NCBI GenBank assembly: GCA_027604685.1
Contig: JADHYX010000018.1
Span: 49,664-113,663 of the forward strand
Direction: 5' to 3'
DNA: 64,000 nucleotides
Origin: Lobulomyces angularis
Taxonomy: Eukaryota > Chytridiomycota > Chytridiomycetes > Lobulomycetales > Lobulomycetaceae
Below are positions 48,687-60,944 of this stretch, in pieces. Made by a program: the position numbers and the translations under genes. The notes under the pieces were generated by a model. The model searched no databases, had not been told where the DNA came from, and saw only the letters and a list, made by a program, of their open reading frames with translations. Every line of letters begins with the position of its first letter. The stretch's first letter is position 1.

Positions 48687-50453
48687 ATGATAGAAAAGGT
48701 TGAAGTCATTCAAACAACTTTAGGAAGAAGTTGTATTGCGAAATGTGATATACCTGCTGGTTCTATTCTGTTTAGTGTACTTTTTTTAAAAAATTTTTGA
48801 TTTTTTAATTTTTAAGGAAGGAAGATTCTCTTTTATCACAACTAGAATTTAACCTGCTAGGGGAACTTTGCTCTTATTGTTTTGCTACTTTAATGAATGT
48901 AACAAGAAGTTGCGATAACTGTTTAGCTAAATTTTGTTCCTTAACTTGTTATCAGAAAGGTTAGTAATGGTATTTTTTTTTTTTTTATTATTATTAGGTT
49001 ACCAATTACATACTTCAATCTGTAAAATTCCTTCTACACGAATAATTCCTCAGCAGTATTTAGCGGTTAAACTGATTAACGGTTCAAAAATTATTGAAAA
49101 AATTGATACTTTGGCAAATCCAACACCTCTTTTTCCTTCCTTTAACTTAACTTCTAATCAATGTAAAAAAATAAATTAATTCTTTTTTTTTTTTTAATTC
49201 ATTATTTTTTTTTTTTTGGTAAATTAGTTATATTAACTCTTGATGATAATATCAACATCATTGAAAAATATTCTGAAGAAATACCAAAAATAAAAATTGG
49301 GGTTGAATTAATAGCCAAAAAATTGAAATATTCAATATCACAAGAACAGGACTTATTAAAGTATACTTTAAAGTTAAAAAATAATGCTTTTATGGTAAAT
49401 GGTGTTAAACTTGATCAGCTGTCTGGTAATAGTGAAAACATTAGTATTGGTACTGTACTTTATACCTATGGTAGTTTTTTTCAACATAGTTGTGATCCAA
49501 ATGTATTTTATTTATTTGATAAAATGAAACCAACAAGGATTACCTTTAGAACATTAAAAAAAGTATTAAAAGGAGAAGAATTAAATATTTCGTAATTATT
49601 TTTGAATTAAAAATATTTATGATATTTTTTTTTTGTTAGATACGGTCCTTTAAAGTTTCAAGACTGTACTTCTTCAAGACAGAAAGAAACCTTGGAAAAG
49701 TGGGGATTTTGTTGTAAATGCAAAGCTTGCAACTTAAATGATGATGAATTTGCCTTGAAATATAATGGATATTTATGTCCTCAATGTTGTAAATCACCTG
49801 ACATTAAAAAAGAAATTTCTCAGTGTGATGCGGACTTTCATCAAAAGTTTTTTAAAAACCTTGATGCTGAAATTAATAACTTTTTTTATAACTGTAATTC
49901 AATGAATGTTGGCGATTGCATTAAATTTTTGAATTTTGTTAGAGGTAAAGATTAATTGCAAATTTTTTTTTCTCAAAATTTTTCTTAGTATATTTAAAGG
50001 ATGATAATTTTAAATTGGGAAAAATTTTTAACGTTATTTCAAACAAATATTTTGAAAATGACAATTTAGTTTTGACACTAGATTTTAAACTACGTTCTAA
50101 AAATATATTAGAAAATTTACTTCCATTGAACTATATTGAAGTTATTCAATTTCGTGACGAACTACTACACATACTATTTAAAATATGGTAAAATTTTTTT
50201 TTATTATTTATTTTTTTTTTTTAGTAATCAAAATGAGGTTAAATACAAAACTTATTTTCGCAATTTGGTTAAAAGCACTCTGGAAATTTTCAAAAATAAA
50301 ATTTTTAATGATAACTTGGATGAAGTGATACACTGTTACCAACAACAAAAAAAATATTTTTTAAATTCTAAAACAAAAATTGAACTAGAAGATTACTGCT
50401 ATTATTTATTTAATTTTATAGAAGCAGAAAAGTTTATAGAAAATAATTTTTGA
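48687..50453 (+). CDS. SMYD-type SET/MYND domain protein
   Basis: Lysine-methyltransferase-like protein of the SMYD family, about 520 residues in seven or so exons. The N-terminal SET half starts MIEKVEVIQTTLGRSCIAKC with DIPAGSILFS. It is split by a MYND zinc finger, LCSYCFATLMNVTRSCDNC then AKFCSLTCYQKGYQLHTSIC, with the full Cys/His set. The second SET half has GSFFQHSCDPNVFYLFD (the NHSC.PN motif with Q for N) and VLKGEELNISYGP, then SSRQKETLEKWGFCCKCKAC, the post-SET cysteines. The C-terminal 180 residues are helical, as in SMYD proteins. SAM and substrate-channel motifs look intact, so activity is plausible; the target is unknown. Some exon edges (48960-48996, 49165-49227) are approximate. 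Confidence 0.83.
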
Positions 50454-51085
50454 TTTTTTTTTTTAAAAATAATAACATTTTACTGTTTATAAAGAAGCAT
50501 ACTGTGTAATTTTAATTTGCAATTACAGTTTATAATAATTATCGCTAATTTTTTTATAAAAAAAACAAAAGTTTAGTACTTGCAGGTTACTGTTACAATG
50601 AATGTTTTCCCTCTCCAAAATGTAGTGTATTTTCATTAACATATTACAGCTACAGATTATATTGCTCTTATTGCATGAGATGTGAGAATTTTAATCTTAG
50701 CAAACAAATTGTAAAATGGTAAGAATTAAATTAAAAGCTTTGTTTTGAAAATGGAAATGCTTCCTTTCCTCATCAATATACAGATCACCTTGCCCTATCC
50801 TACACTCCAGAACCACCAAACTGCAGAACCATCTTCAGCTTAATATCCGTTCTTCAGCAGTTATGTCTTAATGACATTTGGGTATTCATTAACCATCAAT
50901 AATTTCAGTTTAACTTTTTTTTTGTGTAACCCAAGTTTGTTTTACAAATAACCCAATCAAAAAAAATAAGTTAAGTTTTATTGTATATTTTATAATTTTT
51001 TTTTTAAATAAAAAAATCTATGATAAAAGAATAAAAAAATACTAATTTAATAAAAAAATAAAAATAATAAACACCTATAAAAATA
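50454..51085. other. Intergenic, no gene seen
   Basis: 630 bp AT-rich spacer upstream of the NLR-like gene. No coding or RNA signal supported. Confidence 0.5.
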
Positions 51086-54000
51086 ATGTATGAAAATGTT
51101 TTTGCAGATGTGGATATTTTAAGTTACAAAAATAATATAACAATAGAAACAAGAGTAAATGTTATAAAGACTAAATTAGAAGTAATTGGAAGAAGAAAGT
51201 TGGGAAGAAGATTATTTGTAAATTTAAAAACACTAATTGATGAAAAAGTTGAAGGTGGTTGCAGTAAAGTTACTGTATTTTTGCCGCATATTGAAGATAA
51301 TCTTGTAAATTGAAAAAAAAAAAAAAAAAAAAAAATTAAATCCTTTTTTTTTAAGAAGGAACAAGAATGTATTTTAATAAATTTAATAAACAATTCGAAG
51401 AGAGATTTTACAAAATTAGTAATAATAACAGAAACCCTTGAAACTGAATATTGTCATTATCCATTAATTAAAAAAGAAATAGATTCTTTGAATAAACTAA
51501 ATACTATAGTGATTTTCAGTTTTACAAAATTTAATGAATATTTATTTGGTATTTTAAGTTTTTTGGAATTGGGAAAATTTAATTTTGAAGAAGTAGGTAA
51601 GAAATTAAAAAAAAAAATGCTCATCTTAACATTTAATCGTAGAAAAACATGTCAATGAAACAGAATGTTTAGATGAAAAATTTTTTTATTGTGGAAACAG
51701 CCACAGAGCTCAACAAAACGAATTAAAAACTGCAATAATCGAAAATGGCGCAGCAATAATTATAGGAAAAGATGGTATAGGAAAGAAAACGTTAATCGCA
51801 AACTGTAACAAAACCTTTTCTAACATGTACAAATATATCTTCCTTGTAAATTGCGAAACTGTGGAAACCATTTTAAGGAGCTTTCGTAGAGAAATGCAGC
51901 AGATGCTGAATTTTAACTTCAACGAAAAGTTTGGAGAATTAAAATTTTTTAAACTTGTATCAAGTTTTTTGACTTCAAATAAAAACTATTTGATTATATT
52001 CGAAGAGCTGAAGAATTTTGACGTGTTTCAAGGTAAACTGAACCTTTTTCCATTAATAAGAGGTGATATAATTATTTTGACTACAAATCAATCAATAAAA
52101 CCTGATAACTTAAAACCTCTTTTTGAAAAAAATATTGAAAACTGTACATTTATGGAACAAATCAATGCAGAAACAGTGCAGCAATTTTTTAGTAAAGGGA
52201 GTACTAGATTAAAGTCATTATTAGATGATTCAGCAATGGAATTACATTCTCTTGAGTCAATAAAATTTGATGGTGTAGCGTTGACTCTCTCACTTTCTCT
52301 AAATTTTATGGAAAAACTTAATTTAAATTTTACCGAGTTGTTAAAACTTCAAACAGAGAATTTAGCCAGCAAGCACAAAGCAGTGGTTGGTAGTACTAAT
52401 TCCATATTGGGCCTGATACTGGCAGAAATAAAAAAAAACGATAAGTTGGGTAACGCAACGGTTTCCCTATTATGCGCCATCACCTTCATCGACATTCGAT
52501 TTATCACGAAGGGGGTTATAAAATCAATTGCCAGCGTTCAAAAAAAACGAATCTTGAGAGAGATAACAAAGGAAAACATTTTAAAAGAAATGGAGCTTGA
52601 GAAGACTCTAGAAAACAAAAATAAAAGGATGGAAAAAATTTTTTACCAAAAAAAAGATGACCCAAAAGTGGACCAAAAAGATATTAAAACAGTTGACCAA
52701 ACTTCGGAATTTTGCTTCAATAAAATTTTTGACCAGATTTTATATTTTAATTTACTGGAGTTAAAAATTAAAACTAAAAATTTGATAACCTCTGAAAAAG
52801 GTACAGATCTCTGCCAGGATACTTTTGAAATGAGTAAAGTTTGTCAGCAATATTTTAAAAATGTGAACTTAGAAAAAAGATTTGTAATTCTAGAAGAAGT
52901 TATCTTAGCAATGGTGCAAAACTTTCCGGAAATGAAAGACGATTACACAGATGAAGATTTAAAATATGGGGCCTCAAAAATCACACACATAAATTCAGTA
53001 GCAACAAGTTTTTTTGACATGTATAAAATATCTAAAAACAATATGGATACAAGTTACATTTTAGAAATCTTTAATAGAGTGACATATTTTTCCCGATATT
53101 TTAAACTTGAGTTTACTTTAAAGAATGTTTTACAGCAACAATTAATTTTGCAAAAACTAATTCAGGGTGATGATAAAGAAACTTTGGAAATTATATATGT
53201 TCTCTCAGAACTTGGAAAGGTTTGCTACGGTTTGACAGAGTTTGAAAATTCTCTAAATTATTATGAGGATGCATTGAAGTTCACAAAAAATTTAATTGGT
53301 ACCAGGGAACACGAAAGTGTGAGCGATCTATTGGATAATCTGGCCGAGATTTACTCCTGCATTGGAAATAATCAGAGTGCCATAGATTATTATCAGGAAT
53401 CATTAGATATAAAATTGAAGGTTTATAGCGAAAACGAAGAAAAAGTCTGCGTTGCTTATAAAAACCTTGCTGAAGCGTATTTTAGAGCAGGAGAAAATGA
53501 AAAATGCACTGGTTTGTACAAAAAGTCGCTAGAAATTCAAATAAAGATACATGGAGGACAAGAAAACACTGCAGTTGCTACAGAACTTGAAACAATTGCA
53601 AGTTCTTATGAAGCTCAAAAAGATTTTGAAATGGCAAAAAAATATTTAAAGAAATCAGTGGAAATAAAACTTGCAGTTTTGGGGACCAGAATTCATCCAT
53701 CAGTGGCAAAGAGTCTAAACAGTCTTGGAATGATAGCAAATTCTCAACAACGTTATAAAAAGGCGTTATGGTACTGTGAAGAAGCGTTAAATATTTATCT
53801 GGGAACTAATGAAGATCGTCAAACTTCTAATGTTGCAAGAGTTTTGAACAATCTTGGAATAATTTTACATGCTACTGGAGAATATGATATGGCCATTGAA
53901 AATTTTGAAGAATCTATTGAAATTAAAGAAAAAATTTATGGGACCAGGGTTCACCCCGATATTTCAAATACATTACACAATTTCGGAGATTCTTGTCGAC

Positions 54001-56816
54001 AACTCGGCGATTATACGAAAGCTGCCATTTGCTACCAGGAGGCATTAGAAACTCTAGTGAAGATAAATGGGGGCTGGGAAACGAATGAGATTGCAATTCT
54101 TTTAAATAACCTTGGTCTTGTTGCTAAATTGGAAGGAAATTTAAGTAAAGCAGAAGATCTATATGAAGAATCAATGCAAATTAAACTAAGAGTGTTTAAA
54201 ACAAGGGAAAACCTGTCGATTGCTACATCCCTGAATAATCTGGCGGAGTTGGCAAAATCTAGGAGTGATTTTAAGTTGGCGGATAAATATTATTCTCAGT
54301 CTTTAGAGATTAAAGAAAAAATTTTTTTTGACGACAAGGACAATAATCCAGAAATCTGTACAAATTTAATAAAGATTGGTGGTGTTAAGGAAAATTTAAA
54401 GCAATTTAAAGAAGCACTAGACTTTTACAAAAAAGCTTATGACATAAATCTTACAGTACCTGGGGCTAAAAAAAGTATGCAAATGCGCAACTTGTTAATG
54501 AAGATGGGAAGAGTAACGAATGCGCTAAAAAGCTACTCTTCATCTTTAGAATACTATCAACAGGCTCACACCATTAGTGTTTCTCTTTCTGATCAAGGTG
54601 ATCAAGATTATGAAATTGCAGAAATTCTTAAATGCATGGGGAGTAACTCTGCGTTATTAAATGATTTAAAAAATAGTAAAGCTTTTTACACTCAAGCTTT
54701 AGAAAAAATGAATATATTATTTGGTGGAGAAAAAAAGAACATGCCCACCTTGGAGGTAATGGTAATACTTGGAAATATTTGCCAACAGGATAAGGATTAT
54801 ATAGCCGCAAGAGAATTTTACAAAACTTCTTTAGACATTGCGACAATTCTTTACGAATCTAATACTCACGAAAGATTAATTTCTCTTTTAAAAGATTTAA
54901 GTAATACTGAAAAATTAGTGGGAAGTGAAGAATGTTACCTAAAGCATATGGAGCAGTTATTAGAAGCTCAAGTTAACAAGTATAATACCAGAGAGGAGGT
55001 GGAAGTTATGGAAACTTTACTTAATCTGGGCTGTATTTATTTTAAACAAGAGAAGTTTATTGACGCAATTAACTGTCATTTGGAAGTGTTTGATTTTTAC
55101 AAAAGCAACTTAAAAAATCAAAAAATCAAAGAAATATTTGAAGCGGCAATAGAAATATTAAAAAAGGAAGTAGAGGTTACCGAAAGTTTTACCATCAAAA
55201 AACTTGAATTGGATAGCGTGGAAAATATTCATCTTGAAATAAATGATAAATTTTGGAGAGGAAAAAGTTTAATGGAGCTAGTGTTGAAAGTAAAAGAAAA
55301 ATTGTATGAAACTAGGACTCACCAAGAAATTGGATTAACATTGATAAATTTGGGAAGAATTGCAAGTAATGAAGGACAAACTGATTTATCTTTTTCCTAT
55401 TTTGAAGAAGCTATTAAAATTTTAGAGCAAACCATGCGAACAAGGAGGCATCCAGCAATTTCATCTGCTCTACTTTGTTTAGGAGAATTGTACTTTACAA
55501 TTAAGGATTTCGAAAAATCATCTTTACATTTAGGGGAATCTTATGATATAGCAGTTTTTGTTCTCGGAGAAACGGATCCATTAACAAAGCAAATTGCAAA
55601 ACTACTTTTAAAGGTTGCTGAAGTATACGAAAAACTCGGTGTCACAGCCGTAGAACATAAAAATTATTCCGAAGCTGAAAATTTTTTAGAAAACTGTATT
55701 AAGATCTATAAAAAAGTTTTGAAAAGTTTAGAATTTGAAAACGGAGGAATATTGTTGATAAAAATGGCAGAGGTTTCAAAATGTTGCAAGGATTATAAAA
55801 AAGCAATACTAAATTATTTAGAGGGTTTGAGAATACTGAAATTGTTAAAAAAAGATGTGGAAGATGAATTTAATGCCAAGACACTTTTTGATTTGGCAGA
55901 TTGTTTTAAGTCGATCTTGGATAATTTTTCAGCAATAAAATATTTTGAGGAAGCCTGGGATTTACGAAAAAAGATAAACACCAGTCCTAATAATGTAGAT
56001 ATGTTAAATTTGATAAAAAAAATAGACGAAATAGCGAGAGACTTTGAGTCGCAGGGAGATAAGGAATTTAGCAGCAACGATTACATAACTGCAATAAAGT
56101 TTTATCAGGATTCTCTTGCTGCTTTTAAAAAAATTGATTCAAAAAGAGATATTGCGGTATTACAAACTGATTTAGGAAAAGTTTTTCTTGGTCAACATGA
56201 ATATGAACTTGCAGCGGCTTGTCTAAAAGAAGCAATAGATATATATACCAAGATTAATGGAGGTAGAAAAAATTTTGAGGTTGCAAAAGTGTTAGTTTAC
56301 TATGGAAAAAGTGTTGATAATAAATGTGAAGTTGAAGAAACCATTCTCCTATTTGAAGAAGCGATGGACATCTTTATTCAGCTTGACCCATCTAGGTCCA
56401 ATGAGGAAGTAGAGGTTGTTTCAAAAAATTTAATTAAAGCTGTATCTCAGTTAAGTAAACGGGGAGAAGCTTTAGAAGCAAATGGAAATTTTGATGAAAG
56501 TCACCAAGTTTACAAACGATGTCTAAACTTGCTACTGAAAGCAAGTGGAAATAAGGAAACAAAAGAATATGTGGATGCATTAAAAAAAATTTCAATATTT
56601 TTATTTAATCAAAACAACTTTGAGTTAAGCTTGCAGAAATTCGAAGAATTGCTTGAAATTCAAATAAAACTTGAAAGCTTGAAAAAAGTTTCAGTAGCAG
56701 ATATTGAAGAAATTCGGAGTTACATTGCTAGATGTAAAAAAGAATTGAGCAACTTAAATTCACTTTTTTCTTGTTGCTTAGCAAAAAAGAAACCTTCTAA
56801 AATATACCCTGAGTAA
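51086..56816 (+). CDS. NLR-like STAND NTPase with TPR array
   Basis: Three exons (51086-51304, 51356-51596, 51643-56816) join in frame to 1877 residues. Residues 1-155 look like an alpha/beta fold: VFADVDILSYK, VTVFLPHIEDNL, KLVIITETL and NTIVIFSFTKF are strands between helices, which could be a TIR-like domain (uncertain). The NTPase starts with AAIIIGKDGIGKKTL (Walker A), then YIFLVNC, NYLIIFEELKNF (Walker B position, EE in place of DD) and GDIIILTTNQS (the sensor strand of NB-ARC proteins). A winged-helix-like region precedes a charged linker. From about residue 670 to the end run 25 or more kinesin-light-chain-type TPRs, for example VARVLNNLGIILHATGEYDM and YGTRVHP spacers. Such architecture serves innate-immunity or self/non-self receptors, in which TPRs sense and the NTPase oligomerises. 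The ligand is unknown. Confidence 0.82.
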
Positions 56817-57167
56817 ATGAAAAAAAAAATTGTAGATAATAAATTGATATTAATTTTAACAATAAATAATTAACTATATGTATATTTGATTTAGTTTGAG
56901 TTACTTAATATTTTTATCAATAAATCAAAACCCTTGATTAAAGAAATAATAAATACCAGTTCTTATGTAATTCCTTGCAATAAATACGAAAAGATAGTTT
57001 GGAATCAGCAATTATTCTTCTTAGATACTTACATCTAACAATGTGCTAATTTTGATGGATGAGTGAGTGGAGTTTCTAATGCAAAAAGCTGTAACTTTCC
57101 TTGATTTAACAGATATCAATCAAAAAACTTACATAATATAGTTTATTCAATAATCAACTTACCAAAA
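56817..57167. other. Intergenic, no gene seen
   Basis: AT-rich spacer between the NLR-like gene and the tRNA. Confidence 0.5.
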
Positions 57168-57240
57168 GCTGATATGGGCAAGTGGTTATGCCGTTGGTTT
57201 CTGATGCCAAACGTCGCCAGTTCGATCCTGGCTATCAGCT
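57168..57240 (+). tRNA. tRNA-Gln (CTG anticodon)
   Basis: 73-base cloverleaf without intron. The acceptor stem GCTGATA pairs perfectly with TATCAGC, then discriminator T. The D-arm is GGC...GCC with AAGTGGTTAT in the loop. The anticodon arm TTGGT/GCCAA closes the loop TTCTGAT, giving anticodon CTG, which reads CAG. The T-arm GCCAG TTCGATC CTGGC is canonical (TTCGA box B). An oligo-T run about 40 bases downstream (near 57280) could terminate Pol III. Confidence 0.9.
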
Positions 57241-57820
57241 CGGAGTTTTAATTTCTCCTCCATTGTTTTGGGAAACAAGTTTTTTTGGCAATTTTAATCA
57301 TTCGTAGAATATCTTCGTAATTTACATCAAATTACAGTTGCATAAGCGTATATCAATTATTCAAATCCGGGTTCATTCCCTTCCTAGTTTTTTGTTGCAT
57401 GGAACAGATCTTTTCTTTTTTCAATTGCATACTCTTCAGAGGAGTTGCAATTACGTATATGATTCAATTGATTCTTTGTGAAAGTTTTGTTTTTTTAAAG
57501 TAACAGATTCTAATTTATAAGACTGTATTATGAGAAAGTTTGTTTCCTGTTTTAGTGCTTTACACATTGTGGCTGTGTGGAATTGATACAAGAAAAATTT
57601 CTACCAACAAAAAAATTCAAAAATTTAAAAAAAATAAAATGAAATAAAAAAAGCAGTAATTAAGAAAATATGTATATCTATTATCAATAAAATTTTATGA
57701 TGGAATTATTAAAAGTATAAAAAAACTAAGAAAAAAAAGTTATGATGATTCGTATAAAAGATAAAAAAAAAAATGGATTAGTAAAAGTCCATTAACTCAT
57801 TTTTTTCTTCTTTTTTTTTT
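57241..57820. other. Intergenic, no gene seen
   Basis: Spacer after the tRNA, ending in A/T homopolymer-rich sequence before the seven-TM gene's stop. Nothing else supported. Confidence 0.5.
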
Positions 57821-58930
57821 TTAATTTATTGTTTCATCAGAAACAGTGTCTGCATTGTTGACATTAGTATTTTCCTCTGAAATAAATTTAACTAAATTTT
57901 CATTATCATACTGATTAAACTCGTTGTCATATCCTTCTTCAATAAAACTAAATCTGTGAGTTAGAGTATTCTCTCCATCCGTTTTCTCATTAAACAAAAA
58001 CCTTTTTTCAAATTCATTTAAAAAGTTTTTTCTCTTTTCAAAAAACGTTAGAATCTTTAAACAGATGTAGATGTGAATTGAACTGAAGGAACAAGCCAGA
58101 CTTTTATATTCTATCGTTTTTTGAAAGGTGAATCTTGACAGGAAAAAAAACCAAATGAGTATAATGTCGATTATAAATAATATGAAAAAGCTTGAAAAAA
58201 CTTTTATTTTAAAGATTTTTTTTTTATCCAATTTTGATATACTCCAATTAAAATTAGTTTCACTTTTTTCATTTTTTTTTGTTGAAAAGTTCGCTTCGCC
58301 TGTACTATTAGAATTTTCTTCAATATCTTCTAATTTGTTGTTGTGAATATTAAGAAAACTTAAAACTTTTTTTTCTTTTTTTATAATCAAATTTAAACTT
58401 AATGTGCAAAATAAAATGTCCATCAAACAGATGAAGGAATTAAAAACCAAAATAGATATTGAATTCCAATTGAATTGTATAATTAAATTTTCATTTAAAC
58501 AAGCCAAATAGGTTACAAAAACTGAAATTAAAAATAAAGTAATGTTGAAAAATATGAAAAAAAGATTGAAATAAAGTTGATTTTTAAAATTTAATAAGCT
58601 CTTTAATCTTTGCAAGGAAGCTGTTGTTATAAAAAACATTCCAAAATAATGCAAACTTATGTGTAATATTTTAAAAACAAATTGATGTTGTGAGGTACTA
58701 TAGTCGCTTGTGTTAAAGTCGGTTAGGAAATAATCAAAGGTTTGTTCAAAAAGTAAAAATAATTGGCCAAAAAACATGGAGTTAACAATCAAGACAGGAA
58801 TAATGGAAAGTTTGTTAAATTTGAATGCAGGTAAATTCTTGAAATTTCTTATCCACTGGAATGTAAAATCTAGAGATAAGAGCAAGGCTAGGATATTGAA
58901 AGATATTGAAACAATCCGAAGAGTATACAT
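57821..58930 (-). CDS. Seven-transmembrane protein, GPCR-like
   Basis: Single exon, 369 residues. Seven hydrophobic helices can be counted: ISFNILALLLSLDFTF, LSIIPVLIVNSMFFGQLFLL, ILHISLHYFGMFFITT, FNLFFIFFNITLFLISVFV, ISILVFNSFICLMDILFC, FFILFIIDIILIWFFF and LACSFSSIHIYICLKIL. A long third cytosolic-type loop (about residues 185-235, charged and Asn/Ser/Glu-rich) lies between helices 5 and 6, and a 75-residue acidic tail follows helix 7. This is the topology of a G-protein-coupled receptor, but I see no DRY or NPxxY motif and cannot place it in a family. Phe and Ile use is very high even for this genome. Confidence 0.65.
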   Translation of the reverse strand: MYTLRIVSISFNILALLLSLDFTFQWIRNFKNLPAFKFNKLSIIPVLIVNSMFFGQLFLLFEQTFDYFLTDFNTSDYSTSQHQFVFKILHISLHYFGMFFITTASLQRLKSLLNFKNQLYFNLFFIFFNITLFLISVFVTYLACLNENLIIQFNWNSISILVFNSFICLMDILFCTLSLNLIIKKEKKVLSFLNIHNNKLEDIEENSNSTGEANFSTKKNEKSETNFNWSISKLDKKKIFKIKVFSSFFILFIIDIILIWFFFLSRFTFQKTIEYKSLACSFSSIHIYICLKILTFFEKRKNFLNEFEKRFLFNEKTDGENTLTHRFSFIEEGYDNEFNQYDNENLVKFISEENTNVNNADTVSDETIN

Positions 58931-59864
58931 TTTTATTTTTTTTTTTTTTGTTTAAAAAAAAAAAAAAAATAAGTAGCACTCCTTTTATCTTTATGTGGTG
59001 GGTGCAACTTTGAGACCAAATTTTTTCACCATTTTCAGTTGAAATTGTTGTACCCAGCTTAATTACATTGATGAAGTCTTTTTCTGTGGAAAATATTTTT
59101 AGAGATTACTCTTCTATTCAATTATATATATTAATAAGGATCGGAAAAAGCTAAAGTCTGAGCCAAAATGGGTGAAGCAGAAATGTTAAGAAGTCTCTCC
59201 ATTAACCCATAACTACAAAATTTTCAAACCTTTAATGATTAAACTATGATTATGCAAAGTAAAAATGATCTAAGGGTTATCATAATAATCGGACAGAGAA
59301 ATCAGTAGTATTCATATTCATAATATTTTTATAATCGTTTAATTTTTATATTTCTTATATTTTGTACTTTTTGAGTATTTTTTTTTGTGCTGTTGCAGGA
59401 AAAAATTTTTTGTTATATTAAAAAGCATTTAAACTCCTGTTTGGACTAGTATATTTACAGGCTAGTAAGCAATTATCTGCAATTAATAGGGGTTTGTACT
59501 TAAATTATACTTTGGCCAGTATTGAAATATATTAATAACTGAATTCTTATATTATACCGTAAATGAATTGGATTTGTTTTAAATGAAGTTTGAACTAAAG
59601 TATGAAAATTTGTATTTATAATCAAACTTTTGTAGTATTTTATACAGTAATTAATATTTTCACAATTTATTCTTATTATTATAAAAAAGTAATACTTATA
59701 CTTTGTGCTAATGTTCTAATTCAAGCAATCCTCTTTTCATTTATAGCTGTGAGACCTTCAAATACTACTTATATAAAAATAATTATCTACTATTATACTA
59801 TTATGATACTATTATACGAGCAGACTTATCATGCTTCTCTAAGATCAAGTGCATTCCAAATATT
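58931..59864. other. Intergenic, no gene seen
   Basis: Upstream region of the seven-TM gene and of the cysteine-rich pair. A 101-codon open frame at 59602-59907 runs into the promoter of the first cysteine-rich gene and shows no conserved pattern, so it is not annotated. Confidence 0.45.
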
Positions 59865-59899
59865 GAAGGTTAATTGTTTACAATTGTTACTCCGAGACA

Positions 59900-59907
59900 G
59901 TATATAG
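59900..59907 (+). promoter_or_regulatory. TATA-like box of cysteine-rich gene 1
   Basis: GTATATAG, about 70 bases upstream of the ATG. The same element (GTATATAA) lies at the same distance before the second copy, in an otherwise drifting flank. Confidence 0.5.
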
Positions 59908-59975
59908 TGATGTTCAAAATCTCACTTTAAATTTAAATTTACAAGTTAAAAACAAATATAAAAGCTATATCAATA

Positions 59976-60378
59976 ATGAAATTTATTCAACAAGTTATTA
60001 TCCTTTCTTCCTTAAGTGCTGCTTATATTTCCAATCCGCTGACTACTGCTGATAACCAATTGGTGAAACGTGATTGTCCAAACACAGATATATCATGCGT
60101 TAGGGGCCATCGATTCATCAGTTATGTATCCGCGGGACAATGCTGGAATTGGTGGAATTTTAAATGTGACGTTTGTGATTTGGCAAGTGTAGGTGCAGCT
60201 TGCAATGATGAAAATCCTGATTGTGAAGGGGAATGCTTTACCGTTGGACCATGCAACTGCGGTTTTATGGTAATTTTATGACTATAAGAATTATACTTAA
60301 AAAATTTTTTTCTTGAAAATATCATTTTAGTTTTCAGGAACTAAATGCAGACCTGAAGGTGTTATGGGGGCTTGTTAA
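59976..60378 (+). CDS. Secreted cysteine-rich protein 1, Kex2-processed
   Basis: Two exons (59976-60267 and about 60332-60378, intron about 64 bp) encode 113 residues. MKFIQQVIILSSLSAAYIS is a signal peptide. A short propeptide ends NQLVKR, a Kex2-type dibasic site. The mature part of about 81 residues starts DCPNTDISC and contains 12 cysteines, ending GTKCRPEGVMGAC, which suggests six disulphides. Trp- and Cys-rich segments QCWNWWNFKCDVC and PCNCGFM stand out. I do not recognise the family; it could be a secreted effector, antimicrobial or signalling peptide. The second copy (61058) is about 85% identical in protein, with identical intron position. Confidence 0.85.
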
Positions 60379-60650
60379 AAAAAGCTTTCATTTAATTTTA
60401 TTCCAAAATATCAGTTCCTTTTCTTAGATTAGTAATACATTTTTAAATTAGTTTAAGATATTCATTTATAGAAAAAAATATTGTTTTCTCTACTTTGTTT
60501 AGTATTAAAAATAAAAAAATCAACTTTTATTTTACAAAAATTAAATTAATTTGATATTATGGTATACGAGCAATTGTAAAAATTAAATACTTCTGGGATT
60601 TAAAAAATATTTCAGTCAGAATTCAGCAGTTACTAACTAAAACTCTATTA

Positions 60651-60944
60651 AACTTTGTGGGTCAAAAAAAACTGTAGTTAATATGAAAATAAATTTGTAA
60701 TGGATTAATAACAGTTATAAAAAAGACGATTCAAGTGTAATTTTTTGTAAATTATATGCAATGATCTCTAGTTTTGAAGATTTGGTGACTAAAAGAAACC
60801 ATCAACATTAAGAATTTTTGGTTTTTTTAACTAAGTTAAATTTGAGATAAAATAAAGAGATTGAGAGAAAACCTTTCTATTTTCTTTAACATTTATACCA
60901 CTTAAGCTTGCCCTGATTCTCCTAATATCAATTTCAATTCTAAA
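60651..60944. other. Spacer between duplication units
   Basis: AT-rich sequence without counterpart in the other unit and without a gene. Confidence 0.4.

Larger units (their letters stand above)
59865..60650 (+). repeat. Tandem duplication unit 1 (cysteine-rich gene plus flanks)
   Basis: Matches 60945-61735 in direct orientation, spacing about 1.08 kb. Similarity begins in the promoter (TTTACAATTGTTACTCCGAG) and runs past the gene to the shared TGGTATAC...AGCA...TTGTA and GGGATTTAAAAAATATTTCAG stretches. Confidence 0.85.

Noticed and set aside
59602..59907. 101-codon open frame
   Set aside because: Hydrophobic composition typical of random AT-rich frames; overlaps the duplicated promoter of the cysteine-rich gene and has no counterpart before copy 2.
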